Origin: an uncultured Paracoccus sp.
GTDB taxonomy: Bacteria > Pseudomonadota > Alphaproteobacteria > Rhodobacterales > Rhodobacteraceae
DNA length: 64,000 nucleotides
Direction: 5' to 3'
Assembly: GCF_945915435.1 (NCBI RefSeq)
Contig: NZ_CAMEFG010000007.1
Coordinates: 1-64,000 of the forward strand
Shown: piece after piece, positions 17,129 to 26,412 of the stretch
Layout of the letters: each line of letters opens with the position of its first letter
Position numbering within the stretch: position 1 is the stretch's first letter
Made by a program: the position numbers and the translations under genes
Notes under the pieces: generated by a model
Seen by the model: only the letters and a program-made list of their open reading frames with translations
Told to the model about the DNA's origin: nothing
Databases searched by the model: none

Positions 17129-18175
17129 TCAGCGCGCGGGTGGCCAGTTCAGATCGACCCAGACCAGCCGGTGGCGCGATGCCGCCGCCACGGCTTCGGC
17201 AAGGGGGGCCGAAGGCTCGGGCCAGATGGTGCCCGTTCCCAGGACCTTCAACCCCCTGGCGGGCAGGACATAATCCACCCGCAGGTTGCCGGTTCTGTCG
17301 GCGGGCCAATCCGTGGTATCCAGTGCCGGATCGCCCCGATGGCTGGCGTTGCTGCCGTCTTGCGGGGCCAGCCTTGCGCCGTTGCTGGCCGGGCGGGTGT
17401 CCTGCGTGATTTCCAGCAGCGCATGGATCGCCTGGTGCCACCCGTCGCCGTCATGGGGGTCCAGGTTGGCATTGCCCAGCAGGACGAAAGGCGCATCGGG
17501 CAGGTGTTGCAGCCAGAAGACGGCCTCGTCATGGTTGCGGCGGCGGTTGCGCCCTTCAGGCCCGTCGAAGGCCGGCGGCGTCGCATACCAGGCCAGCAGG
17601 TGCAGCGGCCTGTCCAGCACCGTGACGACCGCATCCCAATGCGCCGCCGAGGACAGGCGCTGCACCTCTGCCACCTCGTCCGGCAGGGGCGGCATGACAT
17701 GTCCGGGCAAGTCGCGCCACAACAGGGCGCTGTGATCCGTCACCGGCCCGATCGGATGGCGCGACAGCAGCGCCATCGCCTTTTCGCCGGTAAAACTGCC
17801 GAAACCCTGCGCATCGCCGGGTCCGCCGCGCCGCCCGTCCCCGTCAAGGTCGATGCCGGTGGCCATTCCGCGATTGGGGCGCGTGGCATGCAGATGGGGA
17901 TATTCCACCCCGGCATCCGCCAGCGTCCGGGCAAAGGCGGTCAGCGCGGCATTGTCGTGGTCCCAGTCGAATCCGGTCAGCAGCAGGATATCGGCATCGG
18001 CGGCCTTGATCACCTCGACCACCGCCGCGACCTGGCGGTCCTTGCCCGATTCGATATCGCGCAGAAGCAGCCCCGGCCCGTCGCGGGTCAGGGCGGGCGA
18101 GAATGTGGCGATGCGCAACGGCTCGGCCGTTGCGGGCAGGGCGGCCAGCGCCGCGACCGCCGCCAGCCGGCGCAT
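17129..18175 (-). CDS. Exported endonuclease/exonuclease/phosphatase (EEP) family protein
   Basis: 348 residues with a Sec signal peptide ([19 protein letters not shown], cleavage near residue 18). EEP-fold motifs: ADADILLLTGFDWDHDN near the N terminus, FVLLGNANLDPHDGDG (usual G-D-x-N reads GNAN), and C-terminal LRVDYVLPARGL and SRHRLVWVDL (usual S-D-H). The two replaced acids (Asp to Asn/Ala, Asp to Arg) make normal metal phosphoesterase activity uncertain. Its start overlaps the leuD stop by one base, so it is cotranscribed with leuCD though unrelated in role. Periplasmic location expected. Confidence 0.82.
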   Translation of the reverse strand: MRRLAAVAALAALPATAEPLRIATFSPALTRDGPGLLLRDIESGKDRQVAAVVEVIKAADADILLLTGFDWDHDNAALTAFARTLADAGVEYPHLHATRPNRGMATGIDLDGDGRRGGPGDAQGFGSFTGEKAMALLSRHPIGPVTDHSALLWRDLPGHVMPPLPDEVAEVQRLSSAAHWDAVVTVLDRPLHLLAWYATPPAFDGPEGRNRRRNHDEAVFWLQHLPDAPFVLLGNANLDPHDGDGWHQAIHALLEITQDTRPASNGARLAPQDGSNASHRGDPALDTTDWPADRTGNLRVDYVLPARGLKVLGTGTIWPEPSAPLAEAVAAASRHRLVWVDLNWPPAR

Positions 18176-18780
18176 CAGACCCAGGGGCGGCTTTGGGCGG
18201 CCTGCTGCTCGAAGGCGTCGATGCTGGCCGCCTTTTCCATCGTCAGCCCGATGTCGTCCAGCCCGTTCAGCAGGCAATGCTTGCGGAAGGGATCGATCTC
18301 GAACGGAAAGCTTTGCCCGTCCGAGGTGGTGACGGTCTGGTTTTCCAGATCGACGGTGATGCGGGCATTCGCGCCCTTGCGCGCGTCCTCCATCAGCACA
18401 TCGACCACCTCTTGCGGCATGACGATGGGCAGGATGCCGTTCTTGAAGCAGTTGTTATAGAAGATATCGGCAAAGCTGGTCGAGATCACGGCGCGGATCC
18501 CGAAATCCAGCAGCGCCCAGGGCGCATGTTCGCGCGACGAGCCGCAACCGAAGTTGTCCCCCGCCACGATGATCCGGCTTTCGCGATAGGCGGGCTGGTT
18601 CAGGATGAAATCGGGATTCTCGCCGCCCTGCGCGTCATAGCGCATTTCGTCGAACAGGTTCTTGCCCAGCCCCGAGCGATGGATCGTCTTGAGGAACTGC
18701 TTGGGGATGATCATGTCGGTGTCGATATTGACCAGGGGCATCGGCGCCGCGATCCCGGTCAGGGTGGTGAATTTGTCCAT
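18175..18780 (-). CDS. leuD: 3-isopropylmalate dehydratase small subunit
   Basis: 201 residues; the swivel domain that completes the isomerase converting 2-isopropylmalate to 3-isopropylmalate in leucine synthesis. Motifs: [31 protein letters not shown] and [20 protein letters not shown]. Lies 52 bases downstream of leuC on the same strand, with which it forms the active heterodimer. Confidence 0.97.
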   Translation of the reverse strand: MDKFTTLTGIAAPMPLVNIDTDMIIPKQFLKTIHRSGLGKNLFDEMRYDAQGGENPDFILNQPAYRESRIIVAGDNFGCGSSREHAPWALLDFGIRAVISTSFADIFYNNCFKNGILPIVMPQEVVDVLMEDARKGANARITVDLENQTVTTSDGQSFPFEIDPFRKHCLLNGLDDIGLTMEKAASIDAFEQQAAQSRPWV

Positions 18781-18832
18781 TGGCTTGCTCGCTATGAAAT
18801 GGGGGGCGGGGCTTTTGCGCCCCGCGCCTGCG

Positions 18833-20269
18833 TCAGACGGTCTCGGTCATCAACTCGCGCACGTCGGTCAGGTGGCCGGTGATGCCTGCTGCCGCCGCCA
18901 TGACAGGGGACATCAGGTGGGTGCGCCCGCCGCGGCCCATGCGGCCCTCGAAGTTGCGGTTCGACGTGGCGGCGCAGCGTTCGCCCGGCGCAAGCTGGTC
19001 GGGGTTCATGCCCAGGCACATCGAGCAACCCGCCAGACGCCATTCGAAACCGGCGTCGGTAAAGATCTTGTCCAGCCCCTCTTCCTCGGCCTGCATCCTG
19101 ACCAGACCGGAACCGGGCACCACCATGCCGCGCACGCCATCGGCCAGCTTGCGGCCCCGCAGGATGGCGGCGGCGGCGCGCAGGTCCTCGATCCGGCCGT
19201 TGGTGCAGGAACCGATGAAAACCGCGTCCACCTTGATCCGGTTCAGCGGCGTGCCCGGCGTCAGGCCCATGTAGTCCAGCGACCGGCGCGCGGCCTCGAC
19301 CTTGCCGCCCTCGAAATCGTCGGGCGAGGGGACGGTGCCGGTGATGGGCAGCACGTCCTCGGGGCTGGTGCCCCAGGTCACGACCGGGGCGATGTCCTCG
19401 CCCGCGATGGTGACGACCTTGTCCCAATGCGCGCCCTCGTCCGAGAACAGGGTCTTCCACCATTGGACGGCGGCCTCCCATGCCGCGCCCTTCGGCGCAT
19501 GGGGGCGGCCCTGGCAATAGGCGAAGGTCTTGTCGTCGGGCGCGATCAGGCCCGCGCGGGCGCCGCCCTCGATCGCCATGTTGCACACGGTCATGCGGCC
19601 TTCCATCGACAGCTCGCGGATCGCCTGCCCGCAATATTCGATGACATAGCCGGTGCCGCCCGCCGTGCCGGTCTTGCCGATCACCGCCAGCGTGATGTCC
19701 TTGGCGGTGACGCCGGGGCGCAGGCTGCCGGTGATTTCCACCTTCATGTTTTTCGATTTCTTCTGGATCAGCGTCTGCGTGGCCAGGACGTGTTCCACCT
19801 CGGAGGTGCCGATGCCGTGGGCCAGCGCGCCGAATGCGCCATGCGTGGCGGTGTGGCTGTCGCCGCAAACGACCGTCATGCCGGGCAGGGTCCAGCCCTG
19901 TTCGGGGCCGACGATATGGACGATGCCCTGCCGGATGTCGTTCATCGGGTAGTAGTTCAGCCCGAATTCGCGGGCGTTCTTGTCCAGTTCGGCGACCTGG
20001 ATGCGGCCCTCGGGGTTTTCGATGCCGTTCACGCGGTCGGGGGTCGTGGGCACGTTGTGGTCAGGGACGGCGATGGTCTGGTCGGGACGGCGCACCTTGC
20101 GGCCCGCCATGCGCAGCCCCTCGAAGGCCTGCGGGCTGGTCACCTCGTGGACCAGATGGCGGTCGATATAGAGGATGCAGGTGCCGTCCTCTTGCCGGTC
20201 GACGACATGGGCGTCGAAGATCTTGTCATACAAGGTGCGGGGCGCGCCCGCGTTGTTGTTGCCGGTCAT
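18833..20269 (-). CDS. leuC: 3-isopropylmalate dehydratase large subunit
   Basis: 478 residues; aconitase-superfamily subunit with a [4Fe-4S] cluster, bound by Cys of [14 protein letters not shown], of FIGSCTNGR and of [10 protein letters not shown]. Start at 20269 ([18 protein letters not shown]) follows a GGAAAGAGAAAG ribosome site. First gene of leuC-leuD-EEP. No leucine-rich leader peptide or attenuator was found upstream. Confidence 0.97.
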   Translation of the reverse strand: MTGNNNAGAPRTLYDKIFDAHVVDRQEDGTCILYIDRHLVHEVTSPQAFEGLRMAGRKVRRPDQTIAVPDHNVPTTPDRVNGIENPEGRIQVAELDKNAREFGLNYYPMNDIRQGIVHIVGPEQGWTLPGMTVVCGDSHTATHGAFGALAHGIGTSEVEHVLATQTLIQKKSKNMKVEITGSLRPGVTAKDITLAVIGKTGTAGGTGYVIEYCGQAIRELSMEGRMTVCNMAIEGGARAGLIAPDDKTFAYCQGRPHAPKGAAWEAAVQWWKTLFSDEGAHWDKVVTIAGEDIAPVVTWGTSPEDVLPITGTVPSPDDFEGGKVEAARRSLDYMGLTPGTPLNRIKVDAVFIGSCTNGRIEDLRAAAAILRGRKLADGVRGMVVPGSGLVRMQAEEEGLDKIFTDAGFEWRLAGCSMCLGMNPDQLAPGERCAATSNRNFEGRMGRGGRTHLMSPVMAAAAGITGHLTDVRELMTETV

Positions 20270-20645
20270 GGCTTTCTCTTTCCGAAGAGTAGCTGGTTTT
20301 TCATGCGAATCGCCGCAGGGCGCGGCAGGGGGCGCAGGACAAGGCGCCCGGCCCGGCATCAAAGTCGGGCGGTGATCGAGAGGCTTTCGCCATAGAACCG
20401 TCCCGGCAGGCGGGCGCGGTCGTGAATGTCGAAATAGACGAATCCTTGCATGGGCGTGAATTTAGGCCGGTTTCCCCGCCGGTGCAACGATTGCCTGCAC
20501 GCTGGCGGGGATTTGACCCGCGGGCTGTGCCCCCTTTGCCGCGCCGCCCTATGGGCGGTTTTGCCACAAATCGCATCCGTGGCATTGAGAAAGGCCGGAA
20601 TCGTGCTATCTTTGGGGATACCCGGCGCCGGGGTTCAGCGGCGTT
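20270..20645. other. Divergent promoter region between leuC and rsfS
   Basis: 376 bases between two divergently transcribed genes. It should hold both promoters, but no clear consensus boxes stand out. A 30-codon reading frame on the minus strand (20451 to 20359) has GC-rich codon usage but no ribosome site and no leucine run, so it is not a classic leu leader. No other structure is evident. Confidence 0.5.
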
Positions 20646-21107
20646 ATGATCGGAGGAACTACCCTGTCCAATACCGTCCCGCCGGCGGATCAGCCGGCCG
20701 CGACCGCCACCCGTTCCGAAGCGCTGACCAGCGATCAGCTTCTGGAACGCATCCTTGCCTCATTGGAAGATGACAAGGCCGAAGATGTCGTGACCATCGA
20801 CCTTCGCGGCCGTTCGGCGATGGCCGATCACATGGTGATCGCCTCGGGCCGCTCATCGCGCCAGGTCGCGTCGATCGCCGAAAAGCTGGTCGAACGGCTC
20901 AAGCAGCAGACCGGACGCGGCGCCCGCGTCGAGGGCAAGGAGACCGGAGACTGGGTCCTGATCGACACCGACGACGTCATCATCCACGTCTTTCGCCCCG
21001 AGGTGCGCGAGTTCTATCAGCTTGAAAAGATGTGGATGCCCGCGGACGCCCTGCGCTCGCCCACGTTGGAGCGGCTGCGCGCCGAACACGCGAACGAAAC
21101 GCGCTGA
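20646..21107 (+). CDS. rsfS: Ribosome silencing factor RsfS
   Basis: 153 residues from ATG 20646. RsfS binds ribosomal protein L14 and blocks subunit joining under starvation. The Iojap/DUF143 core is clear: ASLEDDKAEDVVTIDLRG, MVIASGRSSRQVASIAEKLVERL and GDWVLIDTDDVIIHVFRPEVREFYQLEKMW. The start is odd: ATG 20646 has no ribosome site, but GGAGGA at 20652-20657 sits seven bases before an in-frame CTG at 20664. Its stop overlaps the rlmH start by one base, the usual rsfS-rlmH pairing. Confidence 0.93.
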   Translation: MIGGTTLSNTVPPADQPAATATRSEALTSDQLLERILASLEDDKAEDVVTIDLRGRSAMADHMVIASGRSSRQVASIAEKLVERLKQQTGRGARVEGKETGDWVLIDTDDVIIHVFRPEVREFYQLEKMWMPADALRSPTLERLRAEHANETR

Positions 21108-21574
21108 TGCGGCTGGTGATCGCCGCGGTCGGGCGGCTGCGGCAAGGTCCCGAGGCCGATCTGGCCGCCGATTACCTTGACCGCTTCGCCAAGGCGGGCC
21201 GTCCGCTTGGCCTGCCCGCCGTCACCCTGGCCGAGGTCGAGGACAAGCGCGGCGGCGGCATGGGCGCCGAAGCCGCGCTGCTGGCCCGCGCGATCCCCGA
21301 TGGCGCGGCGCTGGTGGTGCTGGACGAACGCGGGCGGATGCTGGATTCGCCCGATTTCGCGACCCGCATCGCCGGCTGGCGCGATCAGGCGCGCGATGTC
21401 TGTTTCGTCATCGGGGGCGCGGACGGGATCGACCCCGCCTTGCGCGCCCGCGCCGATCTGGCGATCAGCCTGGGCCGGATGGTCTGGCCGCACATGCTGG
21501 TGCGCGTCATGCTGGCAGAACAGCTTTACCGCGCCGCGACGATCCTGGCGGGCGGTCCCTATCACCGGGCCTAG
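21107..21574 (+). CDS. rlmH: 23S rRNA (pseudouridine1915-N3)-methyltransferase
   Basis: 155 residues; SPOUT-class SAM methyltransferase acting on helix 69 of 23S rRNA. Conserved FVIGGADGIDPALRARAD, SLGRMVWPHMLVRVMLAEQLYRA and the C-terminal GGPYHR are the RlmH signature (trefoil knot). Coupled to rsfS by a one-base overlap; the end overlaps the LOG gene 3' end by four bases on the opposite strand. Confidence 0.97.
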   Translation: MRLVIAAVGRLRQGPEADLAADYLDRFAKAGRPLGLPAVTLAEVEDKRGGGMGAEAALLARAIPDGAALVVLDERGRMLDSPDFATRIAGWRDQARDVCFVIGGADGIDPALRARADLAISLGRMVWPHMLVRVMLAEQLYRAATILAGGPYHRA

Positions 21575-22410
21575 TCGTCGCAGGGCGCACAGGGGTCCTG
21601 CCAGCCGTCGATGATCGCGACGGCCTCGTCGGCGGTTTCGACGAAGCGGATCAGGTCCAGGTCCTCGGGGCTGATGGTGCCCGCCTCGGCCAGCGCCTGC
21701 CAGTTGATGATGTCCTGCCAGAATTCGCGCCCGAACAGCATGAAGGGGATGCGCCGCATCCGGCCGGTCTGGATCAGGGTCAGGGCCTCGAACAATTCGT
21801 CCAGCGTGCCGAAGCCGCCGGGAAAGACCGTGATCGCCTTGGCGCGCATCAGGAAATGCATCTTGCGGATCGCGAAATAGTGGAAGTTGAAGCACAGGTC
21901 CGGCGTGACATAGCCGTTGGGCGCCTGTTCATGCGGCAGCACGATGGACAGCCCGATCGAGACGCCCCCCGCATCATGGGCGCCCTGGTTGCCCGCCTCC
22001 ATCACGCCGGGGCCGCCGCCTGTGCAGATCACGTTTTCGACGCCGTAGCTGCGCAGGCTGCGTTCGGTCATCATGCGGGCGAAGCTGCGCGCCTCGTCGT
22101 AATAGCGCGACAGGGCGGCCAGCGTGGGCGTGCGGGCGGTGTCGCGCGCCTCGGGCGAGGGGATGCGCGCGCCGCCGAACATCACGATGGTCGAGCGGAT
22201 CCCCCGTGCATCCATGATCATCTGCGGCTTGAGCAGTTCCAGTTGCAGCCGCACCGGGCGCAGTTCCTCGCGCAGCAGGAATTCCTGGTCGGTGAAGGCA
22301 AGCCGATAGGCGGGTGCGCGGGTCTGGGGCGTGTCGGGCCGCAGTTCGGCGGCGCGGGCGTCCTGCTGGCTGTCGCGGAAAGGGTGGTTGCGCTCTTCTT
22401 CTTCGGTCAT
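21571..22410 (-). CDS. LOG-family (TIGR00730-type) Rossmann-fold protein
   Basis: 279 residues from MTEEEERN (22410); MQEIS at 22425 is an alternative start with a poorer ribosome site. The LOG/lysine-decarboxylase-like signatures are CTGGGPGVMEAGNQGA and FPGGFGTLDELFEALTLIQTG, which form the nucleotide 5'-monophosphate phosphoribohydrolase site (cytokinin-activating type in plants; nucleotide hydrolase in bacteria). A charged N-terminal extension of about 60 residues distinguishes it from the short ~190-residue form. It is divergent from dapD. Confidence 0.88.
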   Translation of the reverse strand: MTEEEERNHPFRDSQQDARAAELRPDTPQTRAPAYRLAFTDQEFLLREELRPVRLQLELLKPQMIMDARGIRSTIVMFGGARIPSPEARDTARTPTLAALSRYYDEARSFARMMTERSLRSYGVENVICTGGGPGVMEAGNQGAHDAGGVSIGLSIVLPHEQAPNGYVTPDLCFNFHYFAIRKMHFLMRAKAITVFPGGFGTLDELFEALTLIQTGRMRRIPFMLFGREFWQDIINWQALAEAGTISPEDLDLIRFVETADEAVAIIDGWQDPCAPCDD

Positions 22411-22502
22411 CGAAATCTCTTGCATGGCCGGCTGCTCATTGCGCCGCGGTCGTTCCCCGCTTATAGCCAGCAGCACATAGTTTCCACCCGTGAGAGGCCC
22501 CA

Positions 22503-23330
22503 ATGACCTTCACCGCCCTTGAAAATGCCATCGAAACCGCCTGGGAAGCCCGCGACGGGATCACCCCCGCCACCCAGGGCGAAACCCGCGAGGCGATCGA
22601 GGCCACGCTGGACGCGCTGGATCGCGGCGCGCTGCGCGTCGCCGAAAGGCGCGAGGGCGGCGACTGGCATGTGAACCAATGGGCGAAAAAGGCGGTGCTG
22701 CTGGGCTTTCGCCTGAACGACATGCAGATCCAGCCGGGCGGCCCGCAGGATGGCGGCTGGTGGGACAAGGTGGACAGCAAGTTCGCCGGCTGGGGCGAAA
22801 ACCGCTGGCGCGAGGCCGGTTTCCGCGCCGTGCCGAACTGCGTGGTGCGCAAGTCCGCCCATATCGGCAAGGGCGTGGTGCTGATGCCCAGCTTCGTCAA
22901 CCTTGGCGCCTTCGTGGACGAGGGCACGATGGTCGACACCTGGGCCACCGTGGGATCCTGCGCGCAGATCGGCAAGAACGTCCACCTGTCGGGCGGCGTC
23001 GGCATCGGCGGCGTGCTGGAACCCATGCAGGCAGGTCCCACCATCATCGAGGACAATTGCTTTATCGGTGCCCGCTCCGAGGTGGTCGAGGGCGTGATCG
23101 TGCGCGAAGGCTCGGTCCTTGGCATGGGCGTGTTCATCGGCCAATCGACCAAGATCCTGGACCGCGAGACGGGCAAGGTCGTCTATGGCGAAGTGCCCGC
23201 CGGTTCGGTCGTGGTCGCGGGGTCCATGCCCTCGAAGAACGGCGTTCACCTTTATTGCGCCGTGATCGTCAAGCGCGTGGATGAAAAGACCCGCTCCAAG
23301 ACCTCGATCAACGAATTGCTGCGCGACTGA
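22503..23330 (+). CDS. dapD: 2,3,4,5-tetrahydropyridine-2,6-dicarboxylate N-succinyltransferase
   Basis: 275 residues; succinylates tetrahydrodipicolinate in the succinylase branch of lysine/meso-DAP synthesis. Left-handed beta-helix hexapeptide region from about residue 105 ([34 protein letters not shown]) through [35 protein letters not shown]-terminal [29 protein letters not shown] is typical. Monocistronic here; dapE is not in the window. Confidence 0.98.
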   Translation: MTFTALENAIETAWEARDGITPATQGETREAIEATLDALDRGALRVAERREGGDWHVNQWAKKAVLLGFRLNDMQIQPGGPQDGGWWDKVDSKFAGWGENRWREAGFRAVPNCVVRKSAHIGKGVVLMPSFVNLGAFVDEGTMVDTWATVGSCAQIGKNVHLSGGVGIGGVLEPMQAGPTIIEDNCFIGARSEVVEGVIVREGSVLGMGVFIGQSTKILDRETGKVVYGEVPAGSVVVAGSMPSKNGVHLYCAVIVKRVDEKTRSKTSINELLRD

Positions 23331-23417
23331 TTTTTCCGCCCCCGCTGACGGCGCCGTGAACCGAATCGCGGTTTGCGGCGTTGGGTGCCGGAAGGCTTCT
23401 GCAAACGGGGGTAAGTC

Positions 23418-23669
23418 ATGCAAGGCTTGGGTTGGATCGCCGCAATCATCGTCGGCGGATTGGCGGGATGGCTCGCCAGCAATATCATGAAGGCCGATAC
23501 CGGGATTTTCCTGAACGTCATCCTGGGCATCGTCGGCGCGGTGGTTGCGAATGCGCTGCTGTCCATGTTCGGCATCTATACGCAGGCGGGAAGCTGGATC
23601 GCGCAGGGGATCGCGGGCATCGTCGGCGCGGTGATCCTGATCTGGCTCTATCGCGCCGTGGCGCGCTAG
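23418..23669 (+). CDS. GlsB/YeaQ/YmgE-family stress-response membrane protein
   Basis: 83 residues with three hydrophobic glycine-rich segments: GWIAAIIVGGLAGWLASNIM, GIFLNVILGIVGAVVANALL and GIAGIVGAVILIWLYRAV. Matches the small transglycosylase-associated/GlsB family of inner-membrane proteins linked to envelope stress; molecular role unknown. Followed by a strong terminator, so transcribed alone. Confidence 0.88.
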   Translation: MQGLGWIAAIIVGGLAGWLASNIMKADTGIFLNVILGIVGAVVANALLSMFGIYTQAGSWIAQGIAGIVGAVILIWLYRAVAR

Positions 23670-23692
23670 CCGCCGCCCCGCACCACCCGAAG

Positions 23693-23719
23693 AACCCGCG
23701 GCCCGGCCCGCGGGTTTTT
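23693..23719 (+). terminator. Rho-independent terminator after the GlsB-type gene
   Basis: Perfect nine-base stem AACCCGCGG (23693-23701) / CCGCGGGTT (23708-23716), six-base loop, followed by a T run (TTTTT ending at 23719). Lies 24 bases after the stop codon. Confidence 0.88.
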
Positions 23720-23803
23720 CATTGCGCGCCGCCGCCGCGGGGGCTTGACGCGCCCGCCCGCCTTGCCCATTCCCGCCCTGGAACGCGCGCGAAGGGACAC
23801 GTC

Positions 23804-24124
23804 ATGGCGGAAGAACAGGTCTATACCCTGCTGGTCGAACTGGGTCGCAAAGAGGGCGACGGCCTGCCCGATGGCGCGACGGGGGGCGCGATGCTGGTCT
23901 ATGCCTCGGGCAAGGACGAGGATGAGGCCGTGCGCGAAACCGTCGCCATCCTGAAACAGGCCGACCTGAACCCGATCGAGATCACCGGCCACGGCTCGCT
24001 GGACGAACGCCTGGCCGAAGGGCACGACATCCCCGACGAGGAACGCGCCCTGATGCAGCGCGCGCTGGACGAAAACGCCGTCATCGTTGCCAGTTCGCAG
24101 CCGCTTTTCCCCGAAGATCGCTGA
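23804..24124 (+). CDS. Conserved-looking hypothetical acidic protein
   Basis: 106 residues, strongly acidic, no signal peptide or membrane helix. Sequence VYTLLVELGRKEGDGLPDGATGGAMLVYASGKDEDEAVRETVAILKQADLNPIEITGHGSLDERL suggests a small alpha/beta ferredoxin-like fold. Start at 23804 has GAAGGGA upstream. GC-biased codon use is that of a real gene. I do not recognise the family. Confidence 0.7.
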   Translation: MAEEQVYTLLVELGRKEGDGLPDGATGGAMLVYASGKDEDEAVRETVAILKQADLNPIEITGHGSLDERLAEGHDIPDEERALMQRALDENAVIVASSQPLFPEDR

Positions 24125-24248
24125 CCCGGCCCGACAGGCGGGAAAACGGACGGGGTGCGGAAAACGGGCAAACCAGACCTATTCATCCTGCGGACCTTGG
24201 GCTAGAATCGCTGAAAACGGCAGAAAACCCAAACGAACAGGCAGTGAC

Positions 24249-25523
24249 ATGACCAGATCCCTTCCCCGTATCGCGCTTTCGGCCGCGCTGATCGGTGCGC
24301 TTTCCAGTTGCGGCGCGCCGCTTGGCTATGCGCCGGGCGCGGCAGCGCCTTCGTCCTCGTCTTCGGTGACGCCGTCGCCGATCCCGCAGGCCTCGCCGGG
24401 GGATGAGGCGGGCTTGCAGCGTTTCGTCCAGAACTTCCGTTCGCGCGCGGTTTCGTCGGGCGTCAATGCCGCGACCTACGACCGCGCCATGCGCATCGCC
24501 CGCTACAACCCCGAGGTCATCCGGCTGGACCGCCGCCAGGCCGAGTTCTCGCGTCCCGTCTGGCTGTATCTGGACAGCGCCGTGTCGGACAGCCGCATCG
24601 GCACCGGCCGCCAGATGCTGTCGCAGCACAGCCGCACCCTTGCCGCGATCGAGCAACGCTATGGCGTTCCGCGCGAAATCGTGCTGGCCGTCTGGGGGAT
24701 GGAATCGAACTTCGGCGCGAACCGGGGGCGGATGCAGATCATCCCGTCGCTCGCGACGCTGGCCTATGACGGGCGGCGGGGCGAGATGTTCCAGAACCAG
24801 CTCATCGCCGCGCTCAAGATCATCCAGGCGGGTGATACCGATCCCGAACATATGCTGGGAAGCTGGGCGGGCGCGATGGGTCACACCCAGTTCATGCCGA
24901 CCTCGTATCTGGAATATGCGGTCGATTTCAACGGCGACGGGCGGCGCGACATCTGGTCGGACGACCCGACGGATTCGCTGGCCTCGACCGCGGCCTATCT
25001 GGCGCGCAACGGCTGGCGGCGCGGCCAGGCATGGGGGACCGAGGTGCAACTGCCCTCGAATTTCAACATGGGCCTGATCGGCAAGGGCACGCGGCGTTCG
25101 AGCGGCGACTGGTCGGCGCAGGGCGTGCGCCGCATCGGCGGGGGCGCGCTGCCCAGCGGCAACGGCTCAATCATCATGCCCGCGGGGGCGCGCGGCCCGG
25201 CCTTCCTGATCATGGACAACTTCCGTTCGATCCTGCGCTACAACAACTCGGACAATTACGCGCTTGGCGTGGCCTTCCTGGCTGAACGCATCGCGGGCCG
25301 TCCGGGCATCCAGGGCAACTGGCCGCGTAACGACCGCCCGCTGTCCACCTCCGAGCGCGAGGAAATCCAGCGCCGCCTTGCCCAGCGCGGTTTCTATCAG
25401 GGCGAGATCGACGGGCTGTTCGGTTCCGCCACGATGGAGGCGGTCTCGGCCTTCCAGCGTTCCATCGGCGTGACGCCGGACGGCTATCCGACCTCGATCC
25501 TGCTGGGTCAGTTGCGGCGATAA
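24249..25523 (+). CDS. Lytic murein transglycosylase, MltB type with C-terminal peptidoglycan-binding domain
   Basis: 424 residues. Signal peptide with lipobox LSSC (Cys21), Ser/Pro-rich linker, then an SLT_2 (MltB) catalytic domain: catalytic Glu152 in WGMESNFGANRGRMQIIPSLATLA, then GAMGHTQFMPTSYLEYAVDFNGDGRRDIW, DSLASTAAYLARNGW. Residues ~365-424 form a PG_binding_1 domain (QRRLAQRGFYQGEIDGLFGSATMEAVSAFQRSIGVTPDGYPT). Cleaves the MurNAc-GlcNAc bond to give 1,6-anhydro ends; location outer membrane, periplasmic face. Confidence 0.94.
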   Translation: MTRSLPRIALSAALIGALSSCGAPLGYAPGAAAPSSSSSVTPSPIPQASPGDEAGLQRFVQNFRSRAVSSGVNAATYDRAMRIARYNPEVIRLDRRQAEFSRPVWLYLDSAVSDSRIGTGRQMLSQHSRTLAAIEQRYGVPREIVLAVWGMESNFGANRGRMQIIPSLATLAYDGRRGEMFQNQLIAALKIIQAGDTDPEHMLGSWAGAMGHTQFMPTSYLEYAVDFNGDGRRDIWSDDPTDSLASTAAYLARNGWRRGQAWGTEVQLPSNFNMGLIGKGTRRSSGDWSAQGVRRIGGGALPSGNGSIIMPAGARGPAFLIMDNFRSILRYNNSDNYALGVAFLAERIAGRPGIQGNWPRNDRPLSTSEREEIQRRLAQRGFYQGEIDGLFGSATMEAVSAFQRSIGVTPDGYPTSILLGQLRR

Positions 25524-25564
25524 GGCCGGGCAGGGCGGTCCTGCAAAGGGCCGCCCCGTTTCCG

Positions 25565-26320
25565 TCAGCTACGTTCGCGCCACCATTTGAACAGCCGCGA
25601 CACCGCCGAAAGATCGCGCGAATTTCGGCATTTGCGCAGGCGCCGGGCCAGGGGGTCCAGCCAGCGCAGGCAATGCAGCCAGCGGCTGGCGGCGTCATAG
25701 ACCCCGCGCACGTCCAGCATCCGGTAAAGGTAAAGCGCCTGGTCGATCTGCGGCAGCGAGCGGTTGGCCACGGCAAAGCAGCTTAGCGCAAAGATGATGA
25801 AATCTATGACCTGGGCCGCATGCAACCGGCGAATCCTGCCGAAGCGCTCCAGGTCGATCAGGGTGATGTGCTGCCCGTCCCACAGGAAGTCCTTGAGGTT
25901 GGGCCGCCCATGCGCCAGCCCGGCCTCGTGCAGCCGGTGCAGGGTCCGGGCGGCCTGCGCCAGCGCGGTCCGGCGTTCCTCATGCGTGAAATCGGGGGAT
26001 CGGCAAAGCGCGGCAAGCGACGGCCCGGCATCGGGGGTGACGAAGTAATCGGGGCCCTCATCGACGATGGGCGGGACCGGCATGCCCAGTTCGCGCAGCC
26101 GGTGCAGGCCCTTGCGCTCGCGCTCGAAGGCGCGGGCGGGATTGCCCTTTTGCAGCCGCCAGCGCAGCGACAGGTTTTCGGGGCGCTTGATCCAATAGGC
26201 GCGCCCATTGACCTCGACGCGGGCGACGCGGTGCCCGGCGGGCGAGCGGCGCACGGCCCGGCGCAGATCGTGGATGTCGCGCGCGTCCGGGCAAGGTGGC
26301 TTGACGGATTGCATGGTCAT
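25565..26320 (-). CDS. Kinase-fold protein of the BUD32/InaA/LPS-kinase type, atypical active site
   Basis: 251 residues. N-lobe features include VARVEVNGRAYWIKRPE (beta3 Lys in YWIK) and ERERKGLHRL; C-lobe catalytic loop reads LAHGRPNLKDFLWDG and the metal loop LIDLERF. In KdkA/RIO-like kinases this loop is H-x-D-L-N-x-x-N, so here the catalytic Asp is Arg and the metal Asn is Asp. It may be a pseudokinase or use a shifted acid. Basic C-terminal tail. Stand-alone gene between mltB-type gene and rppH. Substrate unknown; LPS core phosphorylation is only a family-level guess. Confidence 0.75.
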   Translation of the reverse strand: MTMQSVKPPCPDARDIHDLRRAVRRSPAGHRVARVEVNGRAYWIKRPENLSLRWRLQKGNPARAFERERKGLHRLRELGMPVPPIVDEGPDYFVTPDAGPSLAALCRSPDFTHEERRTALAQAARTLHRLHEAGLAHGRPNLKDFLWDGQHITLIDLERFGRIRRLHAAQVIDFIIFALSCFAVANRSLPQIDQALYLYRMLDVRGVYDAASRWLHCLRWLDPLARRLRKCRNSRDLSAVSRLFKWWRERS

Positions 26321-26412
26321 TCTTCCCCCGGTTGCCGCCGTGGCTTTTTATCTTGTTGTTCAGGGCTTTGCCAGATCAGCAGGTTCGGCGGCGCAGGCCG
26401 GTCACTTTGCCG

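Noticed and set aside
20359..20451. 30-codon minus-strand ORF ([19 protein letters not shown]...) upstream of leuC, considered as a leader peptide
   Set aside because: No ribosome site, no leucine run, no attenuator hairpin; left as an observation in the intergenic entry.
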